A DNA stretch of 39,498 nt, from IMG/VR virus record IMGVR_UViG_3300049719_000112, positions 1-39,498 of that record; one strand, 5' to 3'. Of this stretch, positions 7,764 through 13,851 are shown piece after piece. The translations under genes and the position numbers were made by a program. This stretch comes from a virus. Below the pieces are notes generated by a model. The model searched no databases. It saw only the letters and a program-made list of their open reading frames with translations, and was not told the origin of the DNA. Within the stretch, counting starts at the first letter, position 1; every line of letters begins with the position of its first letter.

Positions 7764-9371
7764 ATGCCCAAGAATCAGAAAGGCAAACGGCGGGCCGGCG
7801 AAGTTGACCGGCTTCCTCCCCACAACATCGAAGCCGAGCAGGGAGTGCTGGGTTGCATCCTGCTATCGCCCAAATCCTGCATGAGCGAGGTATTGGTGCG
7901 CGTCAAGGATTGGCCGGTGTTTTTTGACCTGCGGCACGAGACCATCTTCAAGTGCATGGCCACGCTGCACCGCGCCGGAAAGCCCATTGAGCTGATTGGG
8001 CTGCTCGATGAGTTGCGCAGAACCGGTCACCTGGAAGAGATTGGTGGCGTCGCCTATCTGTCGTCGATCACTGACGCCGTGCCGTCCTCGGCCAACCTGG
8101 GTTACTTCCTCGACATCCTCCTGGAGCACTACCGTCGACGCAAGATCATCTCGACCTTCACGGAAATCTCAGCCCGGGTTTATGACCACCAGGGCGACAT
8201 TGACGAGCTGCTCTATGCCACACGATCGGACCTGGCTATGGTCATGGATTCGGGCGATGGCAAGGAAGAAGTGTGGACCGTGGACGAGCTTTCCGCATTC
8301 GACTTTGAGCACGACCCGAATGCCGTCATCGGGTTCCGAAACGGCATGGCCACGCGCTTTCTCTGCCGCGGATATAGCGCCTGGCTCATCGGACAATCGG
8401 GCATCGGCAAGAGCAGCATCCTCACCCAATGGGCCATCAAGCTGGCCTGCGGCAAGGATTTCTGTGGTATCCTGAGCAACACCCCGCGTCGGGTTGGAAT
8501 TATCCAGGCCGAAAATGATATGGGCGATACGGCCGAGTTCACGCAGGGCATCCTGCGCTCGCTCAGCATCGGTGAGTTCGACGCTGAGAAGGAATACATG
8601 CTGGTGAAGCGCAACCTCGTAATCATTACTGAGCGGCAGACCGTCGGGGAACAGTTCTGCTCCTTCCTGGAGCGGATGATCGGCAAATACGAGATGGAGA
8701 TTGTGTTCGCTGACCCGTTCCTGTCGTTCGCCGCCGTGGACGTTACCCGATTAAGCGACTGCAGCCGATTTCTGCGCCAGCAGGTCAACCCAGTCCTGCA
8801 CCGCACAGGAGCCATTTTGATCTGCGCGCACCATAGCGGTAAGCCCAAGTTCGAAAAGGGGCTCAGAACCCCGTCAGCGCTCGATTACGCCTACGCGGGC
8901 ATCGGCTCGTCTGAGCTGGTCAACTGGGCCCGGGCCGTCATGGTGTTATTGCCGGTTGGCAACGATGGCATCAATTACGAGCTGAAGATCTGCAAGCGGG
9001 GCGGTCGGGCCGGCGCGCTGAGCTTGGCCGGCGAGGAAACCACGTCTGTTTTCCTGAAGCATTCGGCAGATCGTGTGTTCTGGGAGCAGACTACACCACC
9101 GCAGGAAGAGGAAGAGCGGGCGCCCAAAGAGCCACGCAAAACCATCATTGACCAGATCGTTGCGGCCAACACGCACGAGGTCATCAGCCGGATACCAGAC
9201 GAGGGTGAAACCAAAAACAGCCTGGGACAGCGCCTGCACGAGTGGGCAACCCGCGAAGGCATCGTCTGCGGCCTTACCAAGTGCAAGGAAGCGCTGTCCA
9301 CCCTGTCGAGCAACAGAGTGGGCAAGCTGTCGTATAGGGGAGGACTCTACTTTAAGGGGGTAAACGCATGA
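7764..9371 (+). CDS. Replicative helicase: DnaB N-terminal domain joined to a RepA-like RecA ATPase
   Basis: 535 aa. Residues about 14-160 match the DnaB N-terminal domain (RLPPHNIEAEQGVLGCILLSP … GVAYLSSITDAVPSSANL). The motor is RepA/AAA_25-like rather than standard DnaB: Walker A GQSGIGKSS (210-218), QAEND (248-252), Walker B VFADPFLSF (about 314-322) and ICAHHSGKPK (353-362). Residues about 430-460 are an acidic linker. The last 90 form a winged-helix-like tail (NSLGQRLHEWATREGIVCGL). It should form a hexamer that unwinds DNA at the phage fork. The candidate origin lies directly downstream. Confidence 0.85.
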   Translation: MPKNQKGKRRAGEVDRLPPHNIEAEQGVLGCILLSPKSCMSEVLVRVKDWPVFFDLRHETIFKCMATLHRAGKPIELIGLLDELRRTGHLEEIGGVAYLSSITDAVPSSANLGYFLDILLEHYRRRKIISTFTEISARVYDHQGDIDELLYATRSDLAMVMDSGDGKEEVWTVDELSAFDFEHDPNAVIGFRNGMATRFLCRGYSAWLIGQSGIGKSSILTQWAIKLACGKDFCGILSNTPRRVGIIQAENDMGDTAEFTQGILRSLSIGEFDAEKEYMLVKRNLVIITERQTVGEQFCSFLERMIGKYEMEIVFADPFLSFAAVDVTRLSDCSRFLRQQVNPVLHRTGAILICAHHSGKPKFEKGLRTPSALDYAYAGIGSSELVNWARAVMVLLPVGNDGINYELKICKRGGRAGALSLAGEETTSVFLKHSADRVFWEQTTPPQEEEERAPKEPRKTIIDQIVAANTHEVISRIPDEGETKNSLGQRLHEWATREGIVCGLTKCKEALSTLSSNRVGKLSYRGGLYFKGVNA

Positions 9372-9518
9372 TCATATACCCCCTGAGCTGTCAGGTTGTC
9401 AGGTTGTCAGTTAATACCAAACTGATAACACTGACAACTGATAACTTTGCCCAGTTGTCAGGTTGTCAGTTTGACCTGTTTTTGGAGACTGACAACCTGA
9501 CAACTACCCCCCCTGTCA

Positions 9519-9572
9519 GGTTGTCAGTCAGCTATCCCCCCCTACGGGGGGGAATAGGGCTGACTGACAACC
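9519..9572. repeat. 54-bp near-perfect cruciform in the iteron array
   Basis: Outer arms GGTTGTCAGTCAGC (9519-9532) and its exact complement (9559-9572) give 14 bp. Inside, seven C (9536-9542) face seven G (9546-9552) around a TAC loop, joined by a TAT/ATA step with a small bulge. It is by far the strongest palindrome I found in the window, and its arms are themselves iteron copies. No T-run follows, so it is not a normal terminator. Confidence 0.85.
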
Positions 9573-9601
9573 ATGAACAGGGAACCCCAAGCTGTCAGTT
9601 G

Positions 9602-9633
9602 TCAGTTGTCAGTTATGAGCGACTGACAACTGA
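9602..9633. repeat. 12-bp stem hairpin made of iteron copies
   Basis: TCAGTTGTCAGT (9602-9613) is exactly complementary to ACTGACAACTGA (9622-9633), with an 8-nt loop. It sits at the right end of the array and pairs opposite-facing repeats. Confidence 0.8.
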
Positions 9634-9637
9634 TAAC

Positions 9638-9928
9638 CTACCCATATGCCCCACAGGCCAGGAGGCCATACGCGCTATACCGCATCCTAGGTTCTCCCTG
9701 GGGGATATAGGGAGAGGAGGTTTCCGAACCGGTGAAAATATCTACTCCCAGGAAAAACTAAGAGCCCCAACGCAAGAGCGCCTTGCCACATTTCCGGCAC
9801 TTTTACCCCCGGGACCATACCTAGACACCCCCCAGGCCATCAAAACGCCCTATAAACGATTCCAGGCATGAATTCCTTAAGGTCGAATACGATCTATTGA
9901 GCGTCGCCGCCATGACGCCGATTGGCAC
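9638..9928. other. Non-coding stretch after the iteron array
   Basis: No convincing gene is seen. A weak hairpin, TCTCCCT…AGGGAGA around 9693-9714, lies inside a wider GGTTC…GAACC pair (about 9690-9730). The base composition is mixed and no clear promoter was identified. An open frame crosses this stretch from 9368, but its N-terminal part is only translated repeat (see rejected items). Confidence 0.5.
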
Positions 9929-10318
9929 ATGAAAATCCCCATCTCCTTCCCCGAACAGGAGCCCGAGCCCGAGCCGGTGGAAATCCAGGTCCGCTTCGAG
10001 CGCGACTGCGAGATGCTCGAATGGTTTGAGCGCGTCTGGCACATCCTCAACGCCTACCAATTGCGCCAGCGGGGTGAGCGGCAGCTCCGCATGAGCACCC
10101 GGGCGATGCAGTTGGCGCTGGGATTCCGTCTGGCGGCCGGCGCGGACGGCCCGGCGGCGCTGGCGCGCAACTGCGGCGTAACCAAACAGGCGATGAACAA
10201 TTGCCTGCGCCATTTTATCGAACAGCTTCAGCTCACGCCATTGCCTGGCCAGCGTCGGGCTGAAGCTCGAAAACACATGGCCGAGGCAAGATTAAATCAA
10301 CTGAAAGTAAAACAATGA
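9929..10318 (+). CDS. Predicted HTH DNA-binding protein
   Basis: 129 aa. N-terminal Pro/Glu-rich segment (EQEPEPEPVE), a helical middle, then a helix-turn-helix-like element ALARNCGVTKQAMNNCLRHF at about residues 75-96 and a basic tail. The ATG at 9929 has no strong Shine-Dalgarno. Its stop overlaps the next ATG (10315). First gene after the candidate origin, so a regulator of the downstream operon or an origin-binding protein are both reasonable guesses. Confidence 0.6.
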   Translation: MKIPISFPEQEPEPEPVEIQVRFERDCEMLEWFERVWHILNAYQLRQRGERQLRMSTRAMQLALGFRLAAGADGPAALARNCGVTKQAMNNCLRHFIEQLQLTPLPGQRRAEARKHMAEARLNQLKVKQ

Positions 10319-10920
10319 AAACCAAAAGTAAAACAATTAAAACCAAACTTGAGATGACCTACAACGAGCGCGCGATGCAGCTCGAACATAAAGCTGACAA
10401 GGCCTTACTGGCCGGAATCGCCCGCGACTGGTCTGCCGTGGAGGCCGCGGCGCAGTCGGCGGGGAAACAGACCATCATCGGCATCAACAAGATGCGGGCC
10501 TGCGGTGAGAAATTGAAACAGCTCGCCGGCCATGAGCAGATCAACGCCGATTTCTTTCAGAGCGTGACGCTGTCGCTCCCGGCCAGCATGAGCTACACCG
10601 GGGCCCGCGGCGCCGTCCACATCTCGAACCGAATCGAGAAGGACGTCAAGACGGTGCAGGAGGCCGTCGCGGTGCAAAAGGAACTGTTCGCCGCCGTGGG
10701 CGACTTCAAGGAGCCGAAGCGCCTGGTGGAGCAGACCGCGCACGAGAGCAACCACTGGGACAGTTTCGTCAGCATCGGCCAGTCGTTCTCCAATCTGTTA
10801 ACTGAGCTGGAGAAATCCGCGACCATGGAAAAGTGGGAGCGGGAAAAGCTGGAGCGCTTTGTCGCCACGACCAAGCCGATTTCGGACAAGCACAACGCGG
10901 CGGTGGAGCTGCTCAAGTAA
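10315..10920 (+). CDS. Hypothetical helical protein
   Basis: 201 aa, nearly all helix with a Lys-rich start (MKTKSKTIKTK). The section IGINKMRACGEKLKQLAG … FQSVTLSLPASMSYTGARGAVHI loosely recalls DUF3102-type phage/plasmid proteins, but not enough to assign it. The C-terminal half is amphipathic helix with coiled-coil character. Overlaps the upstream HTH gene by 4 nt, so the two are probably co-translated. Confidence 0.55.
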   Translation: MKTKSKTIKTKLEMTYNERAMQLEHKADKALLAGIARDWSAVEAAAQSAGKQTIIGINKMRACGEKLKQLAGHEQINADFFQSVTLSLPASMSYTGARGAVHISNRIEKDVKTVQEAVAVQKELFAAVGDFKEPKRLVEQTAHESNHWDSFVSIGQSFSNLLTELEKSATMEKWEREKLERFVATTKPISDKHNAAVELLK

Positions 10921-10930
10921 GGGGGCCAGC

Positions 10931-11167
10931 ATGGACAACTACCTTTTGCTTGGGGCCTGGATCGTCGTGGGAATTGATTCACTCATACCCGTTACGGTTC
11001 TGCTGTTAATGTTTTATCGGGCGTTAAGTCAAGACTGGAAACTCACGGCTCTGCTAATGGGATTGGCAGTGTTCGTGCTCCTGTTCGCAGCGTCCTTAGC
11101 TTATCTTTTTAATCACGATTGGGTCTTCCCACAGGCACCCATCACAGCGGAGGAGCCAGCAAAGTGA
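10931..11167 (+). CDS. Two-segment membrane protein, copy A of a paralogous pair
   Basis: 78 aa with two membrane segments (about 3-28 and 38-62). It is clearly related to the 77-aa product at 11752: both have GAWIVVGI near the N-terminus, a central charged DWK, an LA/YLA-type second segment and an (I/V)TAEE tail. GGGG lies a few bases before ATG 10931. The two copies flank the likely small-terminase gene. A holin-like or superinfection role is possible but unproven. Confidence 0.65.
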   Translation: MDNYLLLGAWIVVGIDSLIPVTVLLLMFYRALSQDWKLTALLMGLAVFVLLFAASLAYLFNHDWVFPQAPITAEEPAK

Positions 11168-11703
11168 ACTCTGAAACCTTCACCCTCCGCGAGCTGGTGC
11201 GACGCACCGGGGCAACAATGCGAACCGTGCGCAAGGCCCTGGAGCGGGAAGGCATCCGGCGCGTGAGCGGCAAATACCCCGCTCAGGCGCTCGACCGGGT
11301 GATTCCGCATCTGAAGCACTACAAGGGTGAGATCCCCGCAGGCGAGACACCAGCCAACATCGACCAGCGGAGCGGGCTGAGTTATGCGCAACTGCTCACC
11401 CGAGAAAAGGCATTGGAGCAGGAGCGCAGGAATGAAGAAGAGCAGGCAGTCAGGGAAAAGAAATGGGTTCTGGCCGCCGATATGTGCGACATCCTGCGGA
11501 TGATAACCAACAAGCTCGAACAGTATCCGGGCCGGGCGCGCAGCGAGGCCGGGCTGACTGACACCCAGAGCGGAGTGATTCAAAAGCTCATGGACGGCAT
11601 TCGCAACGAGATTGCCGATTCTATAGAGAAGATGGGACCGAAGTCTTCACAAACAAATGAAAACGAAATTGGTGTTCGTCGTGCCGATGGTGCTCATCTA
11701 TGA
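11164..11703 (+). CDS. Probable terminase small subunit (Nu1-like)
   Basis: 179 aa from GTG 11164, which overlaps the upstream stop (GTGA). An N-terminal winged HTH (FTLRELVRRTGATMRTVRKAL) is followed by a long charged coiled coil (LTREKALEQERRNEEEQAVREKK). Then comes the KLEQYPGRARSEAGLTDTQSGVIQKLMD block that resembles the end of lambda Nu1-type small terminases. The small subunit binds the packaging site and recruits the large subunit, encoded 2 kb downstream. Such a gap between the two is unusual. Start and domain order fit; identity is by resemblance. Confidence 0.55.
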   Translation: MNSETFTLRELVRRTGATMRTVRKALEREGIRRVSGKYPAQALDRVIPHLKHYKGEIPAGETPANIDQRSGLSYAQLLTREKALEQERRNEEEQAVREKKWVLAADMCDILRMITNKLEQYPGRARSEAGLTDTQSGVIQKLMDGIRNEIADSIEKMGPKSSQTNENEIGVRRADGAHL

Positions 11704-11751
11704 GGTGGCGGCAAGCTGGGCGCGAAACAAACAACAAAGAAAGGTAAGGAC

Positions 11752-11985
11752 ATGGACATATTATTGATAGGAGCATGGATAGTCGTTGGCATCGCGGCAC
11801 TGGTATGCGTATGGATTGTGCTGGCGGGGTTATTTTATGGCTGTGATAAGGATTGGAAGGAATTTGGTGGAGTGCTCGGAATAATTGCGGTTGGGTTGCT
11901 GATCTTCGCGTCATTTGTTTATCTGGCTGACCGAGGCTTCCAACTGCCCCACAAATCCAAGGTCACAGCAGAGGAAGTAAGGTAA
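11752..11985 (+). CDS. Two-segment membrane protein, copy B of a paralogous pair
   Basis: 77 aa. Paralogue of the product at 10931 (shared GAWIVVGI, central DWK, TAEE tail). Membrane segments at about 3-27 and 40-60. AAGGTAAGGA directly precedes ATG 11752, a good ribosome-binding site. First of a run of very small membrane proteins (to 12522). Confidence 0.65.
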   Translation: MDILLIGAWIVVGIAALVCVWIVLAGLFYGCDKDWKEFGGVLGIIAVGLLIFASFVYLADRGFQLPHKSKVTAEEVR

Positions 11986-11986
11986 T

Positions 11987-12190
11987 ATGGGATGGCTATT
12001 CGCATTTCTATTAGGGTTAGCTTGCTGCAGGCAAGACACCGAAGATAACCGCCCTTCGTTTCTTGAGTGGCTTTTCTCGGAAGAGCCTGACGAAACCAGG
12101 ATCAATCAGGCTAGGACCAATGAGATTCGTCAGTTACAGAGCGACCTGAACAAGCTCCGGGAAGAGCTATCGGACGACTATCAAATATGA
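11987..12190 (+). CDS. Small anchored coiled-coil protein
   Basis: 67 aa. Short hydrophobic N-terminus (WLFAFLLGLACC), which could be a membrane anchor or a poor signal peptide, followed by a charged coiled coil (RQLQSDLNKLREELSD). Starts 1 nt after the upstream stop. Function unknown; a spanin- or holin-accessory-like topology is one possibility. Confidence 0.55.
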   Translation: MGWLFAFLLGLACCRQDTEDNRPSFLEWLFSEEPDETRINQARTNEIRQLQSDLNKLREELSDDYQI

Positions 12191-12273
12191 CCCCGCTCAT
12201 CGCCATCGTCATCGCAGCGATATTATCCGCCATCGTCTGGCCGTTTATCAGCCACATCATCAAGCCCTGGTAA
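12187..12273 (+). CDS. Mini membrane protein (28 aa)
   Basis: MTPLIAIVIAAILSAIVWPF followed by ISHIIKPW: a single membrane helix covering nearly the whole peptide. ATG overlaps the upstream stop (ATGA), and the next gene begins 1 nt after its stop. Too short for similarity-based support; context is the evidence. Confidence 0.5.
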   Translation: MTPLIAIVIAAILSAIVWPFISHIIKPW

Positions 12274-12274
12274 C

Positions 12275-12394
12275 ATGAACCTGCTGAAACTTCTGAGCTA
12301 CACATTTTTGATCGCCATCGCGCTCTGGCTCTTTGCGATGGTCGTCGGCAATCTCATTCTCTGGATACTCAAGGCGCTGGGGCATCCGGTATGA
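12275..12394 (+). CDS. Mini membrane protein (39 aa)
   Basis: One long hydrophobic helix (LLSYTFLIAIALWLFAMVVG) with a short tail. Begins 1 nt after the preceding stop and its own stop overlaps the next ATG. Part of the 11752-12522 membrane-protein cluster. Confidence 0.5.
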   Translation: MNLLKLLSYTFLIAIALWLFAMVVGNLILWILKALGHPV

Positions 12395-12522
12395 AAGTAA
12401 TCGCCTACTGGCTGACTCTGGTTCTGTCGTTCTGCGCTGGCATCGAGGCTGTGAAGCTGCATCCCATGTCGGCGCTGCTGTTCTCACTGGCCGCGCTGGC
12501 TATGTCTAAGGTGAGGCAATGA
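12391..12522 (+). CDS. Mini membrane protein (43 aa)
   Basis: Two short hydrophobic stretches (VIAYWLTLVLSFCAGI and MSALLFSLAALAM) separated by EAVKLHP, a hairpin topology. ATGA overlap with the upstream gene. Last of the membrane cluster. Function unknown. Confidence 0.5.
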   Translation: MKVIAYWLTLVLSFCAGIEAVKLHPMSALLFSLAALAMSKVRQ

Positions 12523-12559
12523 TTTAACCAAACAACAGAAACCAAGAAACCAAGAAACA

Positions 12560-13171
12560 ATGAAATCAATACAAACACAATGGACCGGGATTAGGCCGCT
12601 GGTGATGTCTAATCCACAGACGGTGCAAATCAGCAATCACTACGCGGTAGAGTCTCGCAGACTCGGGGCGATGCTCAAGACCGCTCGAAAGAAGCAAGAT
12701 GAGAACAAACTCATCGAACTGGAACAGTCACAAATCCGCAATGACTGGGAAGCATCGGCCTACTGGGATGACAAAGAGAAAAAGTTTTTCATCCCCGACA
12801 CGCTCCTTCTCAAGTGCATCCGCGACGGAGCGGCGGCAGCCAAGAAGGGAAAGGACGTGGACCGGGCCGTGCAGATAAGCGAGACGCATGCTTATCTCGA
12901 AACGACACCGCACAAGACGATGGACGCTGCTTTCCACGATGAAGCGTTCCATCTGGAGTGCCCCTGCAAGATTCCGCCGAAGACCGGGGCGCTAATCTGG
13001 AAATGCCGGTGCATGATACCGACCGGATGGAAACTGCGGTTCACGATTGAGTTCAACGATGACATCGTGGCGAAGGAGTCAGTCAAGCAGGCCATTGAAC
13101 AGGCTGGGCTGATGTGCGGCATTGGCGGCTGGCGCCCGAAGTTTGGGCGGTTCTTCGCGGAGATTTTGTGA
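12560..13171 (+). CDS. Conserved phage protein with C-terminal GxGxWRPxxGRF motif
   Basis: 203 aa. It resembles a widespread phage family of unknown function: TGIRPLVMSNP near the start, a block of Lys/Glu helix, EASAYWDD…FFIPDTLLLKCIRDGA, a GWKLRFTIEFNDDIV strand and the hallmark CGIGGWRPKFGRF at the end. The Gly-rich end and beta layout recall RAMP-like folds, but that is speculation. The start follows short GAAACCAA repeats and has no clear Shine-Dalgarno. The 5-nt-periodic array begins at the base after its stop codon. Confidence 0.65.
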   Translation: MKSIQTQWTGIRPLVMSNPQTVQISNHYAVESRRLGAMLKTARKKQDENKLIELEQSQIRNDWEASAYWDDKEKKFFIPDTLLLKCIRDGAAAAKKGKDVDRAVQISETHAYLETTPHKTMDAAFHDEAFHLECPCKIPPKTGALIWKCRCMIPTGWKLRFTIEFNDDIVAKESVKQAIEQAGLMCGIGGWRPKFGRFFAEIL

Positions 13172-13246
13172 GGCCGGGCGAGGCATGGCCTGGCTAGGCC
13201 GGGCGCGGCGCTGCACAGCGCAGCGAGGCACAGCGCAGCGAGGCAA
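13172..13246 (+). repeat. Pentanucleotide-period array, 15 units of (R)GCNN
   Basis: From the base after the stop codon, every fifth base begins a unit: eight GGCNN units in a row, then TGCAC, AGCGC, AGCGA, GGCAC, AGCGC, AGCGA, GGCAA. The period is exactly 5 for 75 nt with the first three bases constrained and the last two free. The last six units form a 15-nt direct duplication. A 5-nt period cannot be a codon pattern, so this is a DNA or RNA signal. Confidence 0.85.
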
Positions 13247-13258
13247 CAGCAACAACAT

Positions 13259-13277
13259 GGCCGGTGAAAGTCCGGCC
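13259..13277 (+). promoter_or_regulatory. Hairpin ahead of the 13285 gene
   Basis: GGCCGG (13259-13264) and CCGGCC (13272-13277) form a perfect 6-bp GC stem with a 7-nt loop, ending 7 nt before ATG 13285. It may affect translation of that gene or close off the upstream array. Confidence 0.6.
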
Positions 13278-13284
13278 AAAGTTT

Positions 13285-13851
13285 ATGACAGAAACAACAA
13301 AACAAATCGGTGAGACAGAGACACAGCAGGCAGAACTCGTGCGGCTACCACTATGGCGGTCGTGTGTAGAGGCAATGCTTGCGGACGGGGTGGAATACGG
13401 CAAAACCTATTCCGCCGAATACTTCGAAGAAAAGCTGCGATGCAAGCGCGACCAGATGGCATTTGGGATTTCCCTGAGCCAGGTCCGCCGCGCTCTGGAA
13501 ACGAAAGGATTCTATCTGAGCGGGCGCGGGCTCAAGGGCAACTCGTTCATCATCTTGGAGCCGAAGAACAATGTCAACGTTCTCCGCAGTTACTCGCACT
13601 CCGCGCTTGATGATCTCAAGCGTGGCGTGATACTCGGAACCAACACGAGACTGGACACACTTACCGCAGAGGAACGCCGCAGACACGAGTCCATGCTGCA
13701 AAAGATGGCCATGCGCCTCGTGATGATTAATAAGACAGCGCAGATAGCCCAGGTCATCGTCAGGAACTCTCCCAAACTCCTACAGCAATGCAAACCTCCC
13801 TCACTCACTACCCGCAGTTCGCCAGCATCGTCCGCCCCCCGGCGCGGCTGA
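13285..13851 (+). CDS. Hypothetical protein, possibly winged-helix
   Basis: 188 aa from ATG 13285; an in-frame GTG at 13264 lies inside the hairpin and is less attractive. Residues about 20-100 (LPLWRSCVEAMLADGVEYGKTYS … ISLSQVRRALETKGFYLSGRGL) look like a winged-helix DNA-binding domain. The remainder is helical and basic. The last 64 nt overlap the terminase gene in another frame. Position directly before the large terminase suggests a packaging or late-regulation role, but no family is recognised. Confidence 0.55.
   Translation: MTETTKQIGETETQQAELVRLPLWRSCVEAMLADGVEYGKTYSAEYFEEKLRCKRDQMAFGISLSQVRRALETKGFYLSGRGLKGNSFIILEPKNNVNVLRSYSHSALDDLKRGVILGTNTRLDTLTAEERRRHESMLQKMAMRLVMINKTAQIAQVIVRNSPKLLQQCKPPSLTTRSSPASSAPRRG

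Larger units (their letters stand above)
9389..9637. repeat. TGTCAG iteron array, candidate replication origin
   Basis: Within about 250 bp, TGTCAG occurs 10 times on the + strand (9389, 9397, 9405, 9456, 9464, 9514, 9522, 9593, 9600, 9607). Its complement CTGACA occurs 5 times (9431, 9489, 9497, 9564, 9623). Neighbouring copies are spaced 8 bp (TGTCAGGT) or 7 bp (TGTCAGT). The 15-mer CTGACAACTGATAAC appears twice (9431 and 9623). The array follows the helicase gene immediately and lies in the longest non-coding stretch of the window, typical of an initiator-binding origin. A regulatory or recombination site is the alternative. Confidence 0.75.

Noticed and set aside
9389-9637. CRISPR array
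   Set aside because: Repeat units are only 6-8 bp, occur in both orientations and have no spacers of constant length.
9368-9871. Open frame of 167 codons across the iteron region
   Set aside because: It overlaps the helicase stop as ATGA, but its first 80 residues are only the repeat read as CQVVRLS/LTTDN and the rest shows no protein-like pattern; the DNA repeats and hairpins explain the region better.
11657-11767. 36-codon frame MKTKLVFVVPMVLIYEV overlapping the small terminase end
   Set aside because: Looks slightly membrane-like, but it overlaps two better genes and lacks a ribosome-binding site; cannot be supported.
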